Source: Heterocephalus glaber
Taxonomy: Eukaryota > Chordata > Mammalia > Rodentia > Bathyergidae
Length of the DNA stretch: 64,000 nt
Assembly: GCF_000247695.1 (NCBI RefSeq)
Contig: NW_004624795.1
Location: 3,669,047 to 3,733,046 of the forward strand
Direction: 5' to 3'
Below, in pieces: positions 21,549 to 33,583 of the stretch. Under the pieces are notes generated by a model that was not told the origin of the DNA, ran no database searches, and was given only the letters and a program-made list of their open reading frames with translations. The number at the start of each line of letters is the position of its first letter. The first letter of the stretch is position 1. The position numbers and the translations under genes are program-made.

Positions 21549-23077
21549 TATTTTTTTAATTCGAAATTTTACCATTAGGGGACCCTGCTTGAATCTTTGC
21601 CAATCTGAAAAAGAAAAATAATGGGAAGAAATCGAGCTAAAATTATTTTGATGAGAACAAACTTTGCCTTTTCGTTTCTGTTATATCTTGGGATATATGA
21701 TAATTCTCATGAGGTGCCCAGTATTCCCCCTGCACACGTCCTTCCTTAAGACGGAGGTAACTTACTAAGGAAAGAGAGAAATGAGAAATGTATTGTTACT
21801 AAAGAATAGATAGCAAAACTGAGCCTGGAGGTCCCTACCCCCTAGCTCAAGACATTAATAATCTCATTGTCTGTGTTCCTGAGGTCTAGGCGTGATCTCT
21901 GGCATCTCTGCCCTGTTGGTTGTATCGGCAGTGCTGCCAGTGCAGCTGTACTTGGCGGCACCCAGCCCCACCCCCATCTCAGCCCATCAGGAATACATGA
22001 ATGCCCTGTAACGTCTGGTCAACTCTGTCTGTGTTAAGAGTTTCATAGCCAATGTTGGTACTCAAAGGGCCCAGGCCACCTCAGTCATCTCTCTCTTCTG
22101 CCCCAGACTTCTTTCAGTGGAATGTGAAAGTGGCCAGTTGAAGAGATTGGGTATCTGGAATAGAACCTTGAGAGGGATTAAAAGGTGCCTGGAATGGCGT
22201 CAGGACTGAGGAAAAAGAGGTTCAGTACTGATGAGTCAGAGTCTGAGAAGAAGCTCTCCCCCAACCAGGTACAGTGTCACACACCTGTAATCCCAGCTGC
22301 TCGGGGATGAAGCAGGATCACATGTTCAAGGTTAGGCTGGGCAACTTGGCACGACCCTCACTCTAAATAAAACTTTAAAAGGAGGCTGGAGAGGTAGCTC
22401 GGTGGTGGAGCACTTGTTTAGCATGCATAAGGTCCTGTGTTCAGTCCTCGGTGCCACCAAAAGGAAAAAAAAAAGAGATAAGCTCCTTGCTCCAAGATAC
22501 CATAGAGGCCAGGCATGGCAGCACATGCTTATGATCTCAGCACTGAGAGCTAGAGGCAGCAGGGCCATGAATTCAAGCCCCGCCTGGGCAAATTAGCAAT
22601 TGAGCAAAAAAAAACCCTGTCTCAAAAAATTTTTTAAGGGCTGGGATTTAGCTCAATGGTCCCGCTGCCTGCCTTGCAAAGCGCAAGGTCCTGAGTTCCA
22701 TCCCTGGTACCAAAAAAAATTTTTAAGGGGGCAGGAGGGCTACGGACGTACGTAGCTCAGTGCCAAGGCCCTAGGTTCAATCACAGGATGAAGAAAATAA
22801 AATGGAGGGCCGGGGATTTAGCTCAGTGGTTCTAGCGCCTGCCCTTGTAAGCTCAAGGTCCAGAGTTTGATCCCCAGTACCCAAAGAAAAAAAAAGAAAA
22901 CAAAATGGAGTTTCTAAAGCCTAAGGTTTCTTTTTAATAGGGTGATTGATTGGGGTAGGGGCTTTTTAGAACATTAATGTATAATCCACTATGGTCTTAG
23001 ATCATCTCCTGCATGATCCAGATTGTTCAAGGGCTTATTTTAATGCTGCAAGAACTGGTTCTACCAGCGTATCCAAG

Positions 23078-23083
23078 AATAAA
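23078..23083 (+). terminator. Candidate poly(A) signal of FBXL20
   Basis: AATAAA followed within 10-30 bp by the GT-rich tract gatgtgttgctctgttg, which is the usual layout of a working site. Confidence 0.5.
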
Positions 23084-26000
23084 GTCTTGATGTGTTGCTC
23101 TGTTGATACAGAAAGCAATCACATGAAAAGATCTTTTAAATCTGTTACTATTATTATTTAAATTCTATTTCATTATGTTCCCTTATAAAGTTCAGATTAT
23201 TTGTCTTTTTCATGCCTCCTCTTTTCAAGTTACCTTGTAAGGGGGCTGGGGATTTAGCTGAGTGGTTCCGCCACCTGCCTCGCAAGCACAAGGACCCTAG
23301 TTCAATCCCCGGTACCAAAAACAAAAAAAAAAGTTACCCTGTAAGGAATATTTTTGTTTTCTGAAGTGGGGTCTCATCGTGTGGCCCAGGCTAGCCTTGA
23401 ACTCACAGTCCTCCTGGCTCAGCGTAGAAAGTGTTAGGATCGTAGGCATGTGCCACTGCACCTCGTGCGTCCAGGGTCTTGCTATGGTCCACAGGCTGAT
23501 CTTGAACCATGGGCTCAAGAGATCCTCCTGTCTCAGTCTCCCAGTGGTTGGGATGCCACGGTCACACTACTCACAGCAGGAGCACACTTTCTTATATGAG
23601 CCTTGTTCTTCTGGCTATAACCCACATGTAAAAGTGCAGTCATGGACACATACACTTCCAGATGTGGTTCATAATACTCAGAGGGCCAGGACACGTGTTG
23701 AAACAAAACTAACAAATATTCAGGGTCCTTCTCCTCCAACGTGTGAGTTTTGTTTTTCCTAAACAAATCAATACTGAAACCTGTATTAGTGAATGTGGAT
23801 TTGAATTGCCTAATTTGAAAAGTTTGAGACCCTCTTTTTCCACCAGTACATCAAAAGTCTTTAAAATGCCATCCTTCTACACAAAGGGCACCCCATATGC
23901 AGGTGCACCCATTGGATTGCCCTGGCACCCGCACTGCAGAGGCAAAGGCCAGCCTAGCTGGGCTGGGAACAGAAGTGAAGTAGAAGACACACATGTCCAG
24001 CACTGGCTCATGTGTGCTTAGGCCAGAGCCTGTTCCTTTCTCAAGAACTTCATTTATTAAAATGAAACTCAGAAAAAAATAGTAAAATGAAATGAAACTC
24101 AGTATATTAGCCCAAAGAGAAACTTTAGACCCCCATCGAGTTTGGGAGAAAATACATTTTTTGTGCTGACTGACTACATGGTACGTTTGGGTCAGGTGGA
24201 CAAGGGTCCTGGTGCCTGAACATGTACTTCCTGTCCGCATCTGGAGTACCCAGATTCTGGAATCCAGCAAGGCTTGACATAGGAAAATCTATTAGTTTAT
24301 TGGTTTGATTTCATAGCCACTCCAGAATACACGTTTTTTTTTTTTTTTTTTTTTTGTACTGGGGATTAAACTCGGGTCCTTGCACTTGAGAGGCAGGCAG
24401 CAGAACCACTGAGCTAAATCCCCGGCCCCAGAATATACCTTTTATAATGAGAAAATACATAGTGTGAACAGAGAAGAGACATGAAAAGAAAGTACTCTCA
24501 CAGTTCCTACCCTAAGTTCCCAGTGGCCGGGAGGGATCACCACAGTGTCTGGGGAAACTTCCTAGACATCACATCACCTTGTTTCTGAGCATCCTTGCCC
24601 AGTCTCACCCATCATATTTTCCAGCATTGTTGGCTACATCACCATTTTTCACATCATCTTCATCAGCCCTGCTGAGGTGATTCCAGCATCTTTCCCTTCT
24701 CATCTTTTGTCACCATTTCCTTCCCACACCATCCTTGTCCTCTCTTGAAGCCTCTGTGTCACCCCAGTAGCGTGGCTGGCTTCCTCTCCGTTAGTCTAGC
24801 TGCTACTTTGGGTCCTTGTCCTAAGCAGTGCTGTGGATGGCCTTGAATTAACTGTTGAATGGCTCTGATCATTTTTCACTGGGTTGTCTTCTGTGCTTGC
24901 TGGATTTGAACTGAGTTCAGAATCAAACTGATATGAAGAGTAAGATCTGACTTTTGCCTTTTTTCCAATATTTAGAGGGTGAAAGCACATTTGTGCTTTG
25001 TGTTAAAAATGTTTTCTCCTTGTATTCTGCTCTCATCTTTACTGGATGTAAAAGCATTCTTGAATGGTTTTTTGTAAATTTCCAATCTGATTTCCATATC
25101 CTTTAAGTTTGATTAGCAGATATAAAGTCAAGATATTTTACATATCCCGTGTCAGACATTTTAGAGGAAAACCTGGTCAATAATTTTATGATGCAGGGCT
25201 GGGGATTTAGCTCAGTGGTTTCACCGCCTGCTGCAGAAGCGCAAGGACCCGAGTTCGATCCCCGATATCAAAAAATAATAATAATTTTATGATGCTTTTT
25301 TCTTTGGGGCTTGACTATTTGAATTGTTCAATATAGCTGTGATGCTATAGTAGCCCAGTCTTTCCATTCATCTAATTGCCTTACAAAGTACATTTTTATT
25401 GGTCTGATAGCCCACTGATGGTGCGGGGAACCAAACAGTATGCAGTGGAACCTGTCTTGGCTTGAAGTCATGAAGATGTGTGAGAAAGGCTGGCTCCTGT
25501 GAGGAGCATCTCCTCAGATGCCAGGGGCATTGGAGATCATGATCTGCCGTGGCCGCTTCATGTGCCTGGGCAACAAGACACAGACTTCCCAGAGCAGCTG
25601 CTGCCATAGGAAGGCCACCTTCTCCCTCAGGGATAGCTTTCTGTCCCTGTGTCCTCCTGGCTGACAGACCCGCATTGAGCTCCGGATGTCTTGAGCCAGA
25701 ATCCCTACATCCCTCAGAGCCATCTTGGGTCAGAGGACTCTAAAGCAGTAAGAGGATGAAGACTGGAGATGACAGTGTGTAAGACCTTGTCTGGAGGGTA
25801 TAATTAACCCAGACAATTCAGAGAATAAGGTTGTAAATGACTATATCCTAATTTACATCTTCATTCTCCAGCAAAGAACGTAGGCCACTGAAGTACCTAC
25901 TGCTCTAACCTTGCCTTTTTACTTGAGACAGACTCTGCCTGCCAGAAGCTGCCATATGAGGTGAGGTTTTTGCATGAAGGCCATCTGCCCCTTTCCATTC

Positions 26001-27876
26001 AAGCCAAATCTACCTGTTCTGTCCGCTTTTATTCTTAGGGACATCAGTTTAGTGCCCCTGAAGCATTTGGTCCTTAAGTCAGTATGTGAGCTCTTGACTG
26101 GGTGACTGGATCTCAGGAGCCCAAGAGAGTTACACTTTGAAGAAGCGTTGACACCGTTGGGCCCTCCCAGTGGCTGTGCTAGAGAACGTCCAGTGTGCTG
26201 CTTTCCCTGCCTTGAGTGGGTTCCGGGCAGCCCTTGGGGAGCTCACTTGGCAGATGCCAAATCTCAGTGCTTCCTCACCCAGAGTAGCTCTTTGCCCTCT
26301 ACCAAGGAGAACCATGAGCAAGCAGAATTGTGTCTGTGGCCCTTTTATTTTGTGTTTTCTGCATTTCTTATTTTGACAAATTGACCTAGGGAAATGATAG
26401 GTGTGGTTCAGCGGGAAGTGGGGAAGTGGTTCTAGAATGGGGTCCTTCCCTCAGGAACAGCATCTGATCTCAGCAGTGGTGACAGCTGCCTTCGCCTGAT
26501 GGACTCCACACCCTCTTCCTGCCAGGAGGGCTTATGTCCCCTCACCAGAGACACCCAGGGAGGGTCCAGCAAAAAGAGCCACCAGGGCCTCCCAGCTGCT
26601 TGTGTCCATGGCTGGTTCAGCGAACAAGACTCACAGAAGAGAGGTGGGTGGGGAAGGTGTCCAGGTGTGCCTTTCCTCTCCTGCTGTGCCGGAGAACCAC
26701 GGCAGTCTTGAAGTGATGTCTTTGTTACCACAGAAGGAAACTTTGCCCTTCTTGCTACTTACTAACTCCAGTCTGTACACTGCTGCTCATATTTATGTTT
26801 TCCTCAGCCTAACCCTTCCCAGACTTTGAAGTCAATAATTACTTTTCTTTTACTCTCTTTTCTTTTTCTTTTATTGGCACTAGAAAATGAGAACCTAAAG
26901 TCTTAGAAAATCCTAACTTGAGAAAGAGTTTCTAGCTGGTATGGTTTAATTACTTTACACCCTCATCCCCCCCCCAGACAAATGATTTTCTTTTCTAGTG
27001 CTATGTAATGGATCTTTACTGAGTGAAACCTTTGCTGCTACTTTCCTGGGTTTACATCAGGTTTTCCCTTCAGAGTTCTTTCTTATCTGTACTTTTCTGA
27101 TGACTGTTAATTTCTAATAAGTACAAGAAGGGGGTGTGCCTGTGATTTCTCTCTTTCTCCCCTTCACCCTTACTTCACACTAACACCGGCTCAATTCAGT
27201 GGGCACGCAGCAGGTCTGGGACCGGGGCAAGGTCGGAGTCTGTGGCTGCTGCTGTGCTCCCAAGCCTGGGGTCGCTATGAGGAGAGGGGCCACTCACTGC
27301 CTCCCTCCTGGAACCATTACCCAGTGGCTGTGCTCTGCTCGCCTTTGCCCATCTTCAGTGACCCTGAGGGCACAGACCCGAGTGATGTGGCCTGTGCAGA
27401 GCTCAGAGAACTGTGAGGACCCCATGCCTGTCGCACTCTGCCTGGGCACAGGTGGATGGGTGCCTGGTGCTGCTGGGGAATTCTTACTTCAGGCCAGGCT
27501 GTTGCCTCACTGCACTCCCACCCTCACCCTCCTGGGGGTCAGATGCAGAGGGCGGCCTGAGCAGTCCCGCCCTCGGCCACCCTGGAGAGCTTCCTTTTCC
27601 ATGGGGGCTGCTGCTTGCTTGTTGCCACCAAAGGCCAGGCCATCCCCACACGGCAGCTTAAGGCCAGGTTCCATGTGCTCCCCGAGTGACTGTTTCCACC
27701 TAACACTTGGCACCTGAGGACAGGAGGGGGTTATTTAAAAAAGTCCCAGGTGACAGTAGAGGATTCCTTTTGCTTTAAAATCTTTGGACTAAAAAAGAAA
27801 TGTTTTTTATATATAAATACATAAATTGTTATGTAACTATTGTTTCCTGTACGTTCTAATTTTGTTTTATGATGTA

Positions 27877-27882
27877 ATTAAA
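27877..27882 (+). terminator. Candidate distal poly(A) signal of FBXL20
   Basis: ATTAAA preceded by an AT-rich, TGTA-containing stretch (27800-27870). SINE insertion resumes soon after, as expected outside a constrained UTR. Confidence 0.4.
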
Positions 27883-27900
27883 GGAAGTAAGCTGTGAAGA

Positions 27901-30730
27901 CTTTTCATTCTCCTGTGGAAATAGCATGACTTGGAGCTCTGGCTCTGGAACCCTAGAACAGCACAGGGTCCTCAGGCTGAGTGAAGCCACCTCTTCCTTT
28001 TCTCACTTATTTATTCATTTCATAACCTTTAATGCTTTTGGCCATTTTTACTGCCCTCAGCTGTCTTTGTCTTGGCGAAACGTGTGTCAGAATTGACCTT
28101 ACTAATCTGATAGTTAAAGGGGCCGGGGATGTAGCTCCGTGGCACCACACCAGCCTGGCAAGTGCAAGGTCCCTAGTTCAGTTCCTGGTACTGAAAGAAA
28201 AAAAAAAAAATAGTTCAAGGCCAACCTGAACTACATATTGAGACCCTGTCTCGGAAACTAATCTGATGGTTAGAATTCAGCCATAGTCCCTCTCCATGGA
28301 GAACGCTGGCTGCCCTGGGCTGGAAGCGGTGGGGATGGAGTGGTGTGAGCGAGCCCACTCAGGAGTCAGACTGCCTGGCCTGCTGCAGCTCTCTGCCACC
28401 CCCCACCTGTGCACCTTTGGCTCCCCATGGGCAGCCTTCTTCAGAGGGAGCAAAAAGAAGAGATCTTGGCACACAGCTAACATTCACGTGGCAGCTGCTG
28501 TTAGCTGCTTCCTATCAGCGGTTATCCCAATAGCTAGTCTGTCCAGAAGCCTCTAGGACTGAGATCCACAAGTCAGTGCAGCGAAGCAATGTCCCTGTCC
28601 TCAGCAGAGAGGAGCAAATCTCACATTACCTACACTGACTGGAACACCCTTGAGGAAACGGCATGTGCTGCACCCCTGTAATCCCAGCACTCTGGGAGGC
28701 TGAGGCAAGAGGTTCACAGGTTTGAGCCCAGACCTAGCCGCTGAGTAAAACCCTAAAACCTACCAAGAAGGCTGGGGATTTAGCTCAGTGGTGCCACCGC
28801 CTGCCTCACAAGCTCAAGGTCAGCGCAGAGGCCCTGGATTCAACTCCTAGAACTGCGTGCACGTGCACACACAAACTTAAGCCTTATGGAATCATAAGCC
28901 CCACTTGATATCTACACTTTGTCCTGCCTAAATTATGGACAAGGATTGGATTTGTCAGCTGGGGCCAATACGGTCCCTTTGAGGGATGTGAGCAGGTGTC
29001 TGCTCAGCTGTTGTATTAACTGGAGTCAGCCCAGTTTGTTGAGGGAAGCATGTTTGAGGTCTTTAGTCAGACTGTTTAGCTCCATCCACAACTAGTTGGC
29101 CTTTAAAGCATCCCTCTTCCCTGGCTGGAGTCTGCCTGCCTGGTTTAAAGCCCATCAGAGGTGATCACGTACCTGAGGTAAAGCATCACCAGGTAATCAC
29201 GCTAGTGTTTTAGAGAGGGCGCCTTAGTCTGCTGTTTGGTGCATGTTAGGTTTTCACTGCTCTGTGTATTTTGAGGATTTTCACCATACAACTTTGAGAG
29301 AAAGAGATTGAAAAGGAATATGATATGATCTGATACCATTTAAGAAGCCCTGTGGGGCCGGGGATGTAGCTCTGGCACAGTGCCTGAGGTCCTGAGTTCA
29401 ATCCTGGTACCAAAAGAAAAACCCCTTGTTTAAAACTGGTTTTCTATTTGAAAATAAGAACTAGGTCAATACTTGACAAAATACCCAAAAATCAGCCACG
29501 CATGGTGCTGCACACTTGGAATCCCAGCACTCTATAAGGCTGAAGCGGAAGATTGCAAGTTCATGCCTTGCCTGGGCAATTTAGTAATCTGGCAACACCC
29601 TGTCTCAAATTCAGAAGGTGCTCAGGACTTTAGCACCCTGTAAAGGGCCTGGGTTCAATGCCCACTTAACCCCGCAAAAACTTCCAAGTAGATTACAAAC
29701 CTAAGAGGAAAACTAAAAAATTTTTGTTTTTCTTGAAATAAGGTCTCAATATGTAGCCCAGGCTGGCCTTAAACTCAGCAATCCTTGGAGCTGGGTGTGG
29801 TGGTGCATGCCTGTAATCCCAGCACTCAAGAGGCTGAGGTAGGAGGATCACATGAGTTTGAGGCCACCCTGGACTACACTTCAAGACCCTGTCTCAAAAG
29901 AAAAAAAAAAATGCCAGGGATTTAGCTCAGTGGTGCCATGCCTGCCTAACAAACAAAGGTCCTGAGTTCTATTCCTGGTACCAGAAAAAAAAGCCTGAGG
30001 ATGTAGCTCTGATAGCGTGCTTGCCTAGTGTGCACTAGGCCCCTGGGTTCCATCCCAAGCTATAAAAAAAATGTGTAACGGGGCCGGGAATTTAGCTCAG
30101 TGGTTCTGCCGCCTGCCTTGCAAGCACAAGGACCTGAGTTCAATCCCCAGTACCAAAAAAAAAAAAAAATGTGTAGGGCCAGGGGTTTAGCTCAGTGGTG
30201 CCGCCACCTGTCCTGCAAACACAAGGACCCGAGTTCGATCTCCGGTACCAAAAACAAAACAAAAAATAAAAAATATGTATAGGAAATCATGTTTATGATT
30301 TGGGTTGTTTGTTGTTTGCACTGCTAGGGATGGAACCCAGGACCTTCACACTAAGCTACATCCCCAGCCCCTTTTATTTATTTTGAGACGGTCTCACTAA
30401 GTTGAACCTGAGCACTAGAAAATAGGTACAGTATTTCCCAAATCTTTAGAACTGAAGTTTTAAGTAGGCATAATGAGTTGAATGTTGAGTGGTCTTTTGG
30501 AGGCTTTAGTATTTAGTGTTGGCCCTACTTGGAGGGAAGTACATCTCAATTCATTTATTCCTTTGCTCCAGAAAATGTCTCTTGCCTGAGTTCATAGTTT
30601 AAGTGGTGTTTCCCCATTAGGGGCCCCAAAACCAAGGAAATTGTATAACATGAAAAGTGTATGTGCATTGGCTTAATTCAAAACTTTTATAAAGAAGTGA
30701 TTACAATTTGAAGCTTGAATTAACATATTC
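27901..30730. other. Intergenic, SINE clusters
   Basis: ID (+) 28117-28205 followed by a B1 3' remnant 28208-28260, B1 (+) 28655-28770, ID (+) 28772-28855, ID (+) 29354-29415, composite (+) 29490-29690, B1 (-) remnant 29730-29790, B1 (+) 29790-29910, four ID-type copies 29915-30262, ID (-) 30313-30375. No gene seen. Confidence 0.75.
29915..30262 (+). mobile_element. Head-to-tail cluster of four ID-type SINEs
   Basis: Four copies in one orientation at 29915-29990, 29993-30070 (older subtype, gatgtagctctgatagcgtg), 30080-30170 and 30175-30262. Each has its own A-rich tail; short non-SINE sequence repeats between the last two (atgtgta). Confidence 0.85.
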
Positions 30731-31790
30731 CTGGAGTTGAGCAAGCAGCACCGCTTACTCAGATTGGGGTGGGGGCCTTTGCCCCTTAAACTTGGCCAGC
30801 TCAGGAAAGGGGCAGCAAGGCTGTGTCCCGTCCCAACCAAGGCTTTGGGGCAGGACTGGAGGCTGCGGTCTCCTTTCTGGATTCAGTACAGGACGGTTCT
30901 GCTCTTTGCCAGGAGCCTGCACATTACCAACACTTCGGGTGCCCCCAGACAGGCCGGCTGCTGCCAGGTCTCCAGATGTGGCCCCCTGCACTTAGGTCAG
31001 AAGGGGTAGAAGACATCAGGGTCCTGCTCTGAAGCAGTGGGAAGGGGCCACTGGGGCCCCCTTGCCTACAACCCCTGGTGTCCTCCAGGCTTGCTTTCCA
31101 GCCTGCTGTCTGCAGCGCTGACCAGAGCTGACTGCTCAGAGCTGTGCTCCTGCTGATCCCTCTCCCTCGTATCTCAGCTAGGGGACCTTCGAGCCACAGT
31201 CGCACTCCAGGCCCTCAGCCTCTCCTTCACCTCTGACTTAGGTTCCAAACCACCTGCAGAGGACGGGGTATGAGGAGACAAACTGACCCAGGAGGGGACT
31301 GGGCTTCAGTGCCAACCTGGTCGCTGATGAGAGCAAGGGCGCCACCAGGATCGGGATCGTAGGGGGAAAGGCAAGGGTCTAGTGGGAAGGACAAGTGCTC
31401 AGTTTCCCCTTGGGCTCTGCTGTGCTCAGTTCATCCAGGGAGACCTCCTGCTAACAGCCTGGGGGCAGCAGGGGATGACAGGAGGGTGGCTGCCCCTGAC
31501 GGAGCTTGGGGCCAAGGTGACTTCTGAAGGAGGAGGAGAAGGTCCAGAAAGCTTCCCTTCACTCTGGGGCAGGCTGGATGGGGCACCTAACATAGACGCA
31601 GAAACCCAGAGGCAATGAGACAGAACAGTCGGGCCAAGGAACACGGAGACATTCTGGAAGGAGAGGACCCATCTCCTGGAAGGTGGGCACAGGCCCAGGG
31701 AGGCACCTGGGTCCCAGGAAGGAGGGGGCCAAGTTGAATTGCAGGACCCTCACCTGGGCCTGGCTGCTGAGCCACATGGCAGTCAGCCGG

Positions 31791-31804
31791 TGACCAGAGG
31801 GCAG
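31791..31804 (+). promoter_or_regulatory. CTCF-like motif 1
   Basis: TGACCAGAGGGCAG fits the CTCF core CCASYAGRGGGCRS at 12 of 14 positions. Confidence 0.45.
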
Positions 31805-32312
31805 TGTAGGAGTCAGCCCTGTGCAGCTCACCTACAGGTGGGTGCTGGGCAGGGGAAGGAACATGGGAGGAACCCAGCTGTTCAGAAGTGGAGTGGTGCC
31901 GCTGGGGCGGCCACAGGAGAGGTCACCCAACCCGTTTTTCCTTTATTTTCTTTGAGGTGGGGGTGCTGGGCTTGATCCCAGGGCTTCACGTGCTCTGCCA
32001 CTAAGCTGTGTCCCCAGACCTCACCCTAACTTCACCCTGCACTGCCAGCCTTACTCTGTGACCTGGGCCTGGGCCTGGTCCTCAGGCCTGAGATTCCTGC
32101 TCTGTAAAAAGAGAAACAGACTGAGCAGTGTTTAAGGTGCCTTCGGGCATCCACCTTCTGAGGAGCATGCCTGCTGATCTGTGAAGGGCTACGCTGGGAG
32201 CCCCCAAGGGGACCTGGTTGGCAGAGGGGGTAGGAGAGCCCTGGGGTCTGGGTGAGGGGCGAGGGACTGAGCCCAGGAGACTGCACAGCTGCGTACACCC
32301 AGACATGGGACA

Positions 32313-32440
32313 GATTCAGGTCCTTGTCCTGCCGCTTGCTAGCTTCGTGTTTTTGGGCAAGTCCCCCAACTTCTCTGGGCCCCCTTTTCCAGTTTATATG
32401 GGATGTACAATACATACAGAGAGCTTCTCCCGGAGTCAGT
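32313..32440 (+). mobile_element. MIR-family SINE remnant
   Basis: ccgcttgctagcttcgtgt, then gggcaagtcccccaacttct and ccttttccagtttatatggg follow the MIR core order (tagctgtgtgacc..gggcaagtcacttaacctct..cagtttcc). Confidence 0.7.
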
Positions 32441-32613
32441 AACCCTTAGTCTTCGGTAAAGGCTAGTGAAGGACGCAGCGAACAAGACAGGCTTCCTGCC
32501 TCAGTGTCCCACTGTGGTCCCTTCCAGTCACCAGCCTCACCAATGGGGTCAGCCAGCAGCGGCAGTGGGGAGAGAACCGGCCCTGGCATAGCCACTGCTG
32601 GCGTGAGATGGAG

Positions 32614-32627
32614 CCACCAGGGGCCAG
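32614..32627 (+). promoter_or_regulatory. CTCF-like motif 2
   Basis: CCACCAGGGGCCAG, one mismatch from CCACCAGGGGGC over the 12-bp core. Confidence 0.45.
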
Positions 32628-32742
32628 CTGCTGAGAGGGAAGAGGGCCCAGCAGGTGACGCCAGACCAAGGACCCGGAACAAGATGGGGGACACAGCCCG
32701 AAGTGCGACAGGAGTGAAACAGCCCTTGGCCATACTGCATGA

Positions 32743-32756
32743 CCACCAGGGGCCAG
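32743..32756 (+). promoter_or_regulatory. CTCF-like motif 3
   Basis: The same 14-mer as motif 2, same strand, 129 bp further on. Confidence 0.45.
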
Positions 32757-33390
32757 GGCCGCCGGGGATGGAGAGGGGGCATCTTGCCAGTTACATCCCA
32801 GGGGTGCCAGGCCTGTGCAGGGGACAGAGGCTCAGGCTCATTGTCCCATTGTCCCCTCTGTTCCTCTGCTGCCCTGCACCCCCTGTGACAGGGCCACCCG
32901 GCACTTGGCCTGCTCACCTCCTGGGACCACAGCCTGTGAGCACAAGAGGAGGCCATATCAAGTGGGCAGGGTCAGGCCACAGGGAGCTGGGGGGAGCAAC
33001 CCAGGAGCATGGGCGGGGAGAGAGACGAGGACAGGTGGGGCGGAGGCCGTGGATCCCAGGGCTGGGGCGAGTCCTAGAGCAAGCACACCCCGAGGCCTCA
33101 GTCTCCCCAGCCGTCCTTGGAGGTCAGGTCGTTCCACTGCTCCCACCACCCCAACACACACCTCTAGGAAGACACACACCTCCTGGGAAGGCCGGATCCT
33201 GCAGACCGCCTGCTACTTGTGCCTCTCGGGCAGCAGCTGTTTCTCCACCTTCTTTCTCATGGTCAATCTTCAGTTTCTCGCCAGCACCTTTCAGCTTCAG
33301 GAGGGTGACAAGAAGGCCTCAGAGGCCCCCTCTTTTCCTCCCACCTCCCTGCAAGAGGCCTCACTGGGTGGCCACGGCGAGAGCTTGAGC

Positions 33391-33583
33391 AGCCAGGCAT
33401 GATGGTGCACACCTGGAATCCCAGCACCCCAAGAGACTGAGGCAGGAAGGTCACGAATCAGAGCCCCCAGTCTGGGCAACTCAGTGACTTAGGAAGACCC
33501 AGAATGAATAAAAAGGAAGGGCTGGGGATGTAGCTCAGTGCCAAGGTCCTGGGTTCAATCCCCAATACTGCCAAAAAATAGAG
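33391..33583 (+). mobile_element. B1-ID composite SINE
   Basis: B1-like left part (ggtgcacacctggaatccca), linker gaatgaataaaaaggaag, right part gggctggggatgtagctcag to ccaatactgcc. Confidence 0.85.

Larger units (their letters stand above)
20726..27900 (+). other. FBXL20: FBXL20 3' UTR (extent inferred)
   Basis: Follows the FBXL20 stop with no further coding exon. Candidate poly(A) signals are at 21543-21548, 23078-23083 and 27877-27882. SINEs: composite 22262-22470, B1 22508-22625, ID 22638-22720, older ID 22735-22800, ID 22807-22895, ID 23242-23330 (all +), B1 23345-23465 (-), ID 24334-24428 (-), ID 25196-25275 (+). 25280-28110 is free of young SINEs, which fits a UTR or other constrained sequence. 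Where the UTR truly ends cannot be seen. Confidence 0.55.
30731..33390. other. GC-rich intergenic block, poor in young SINEs
   Basis: 2.6 kb of GC-rich unique sequence holding only a diverged ID (-) about 31945-32020 and a MIR. Long open frames on both strands (such as 32504-33388) reflect GC content rather than genes. Contains three CTCF-like motifs. Confidence 0.7.

Noticed and set aside
32504..33388. 294-codon plus-strand open frame in the intergenic block
   Set aside because: No recognisable domain, high Gly/Pro/Arg content, overlapping long frames on both strands, and it runs into CTCF-like and MIR sequence. Composition effect.
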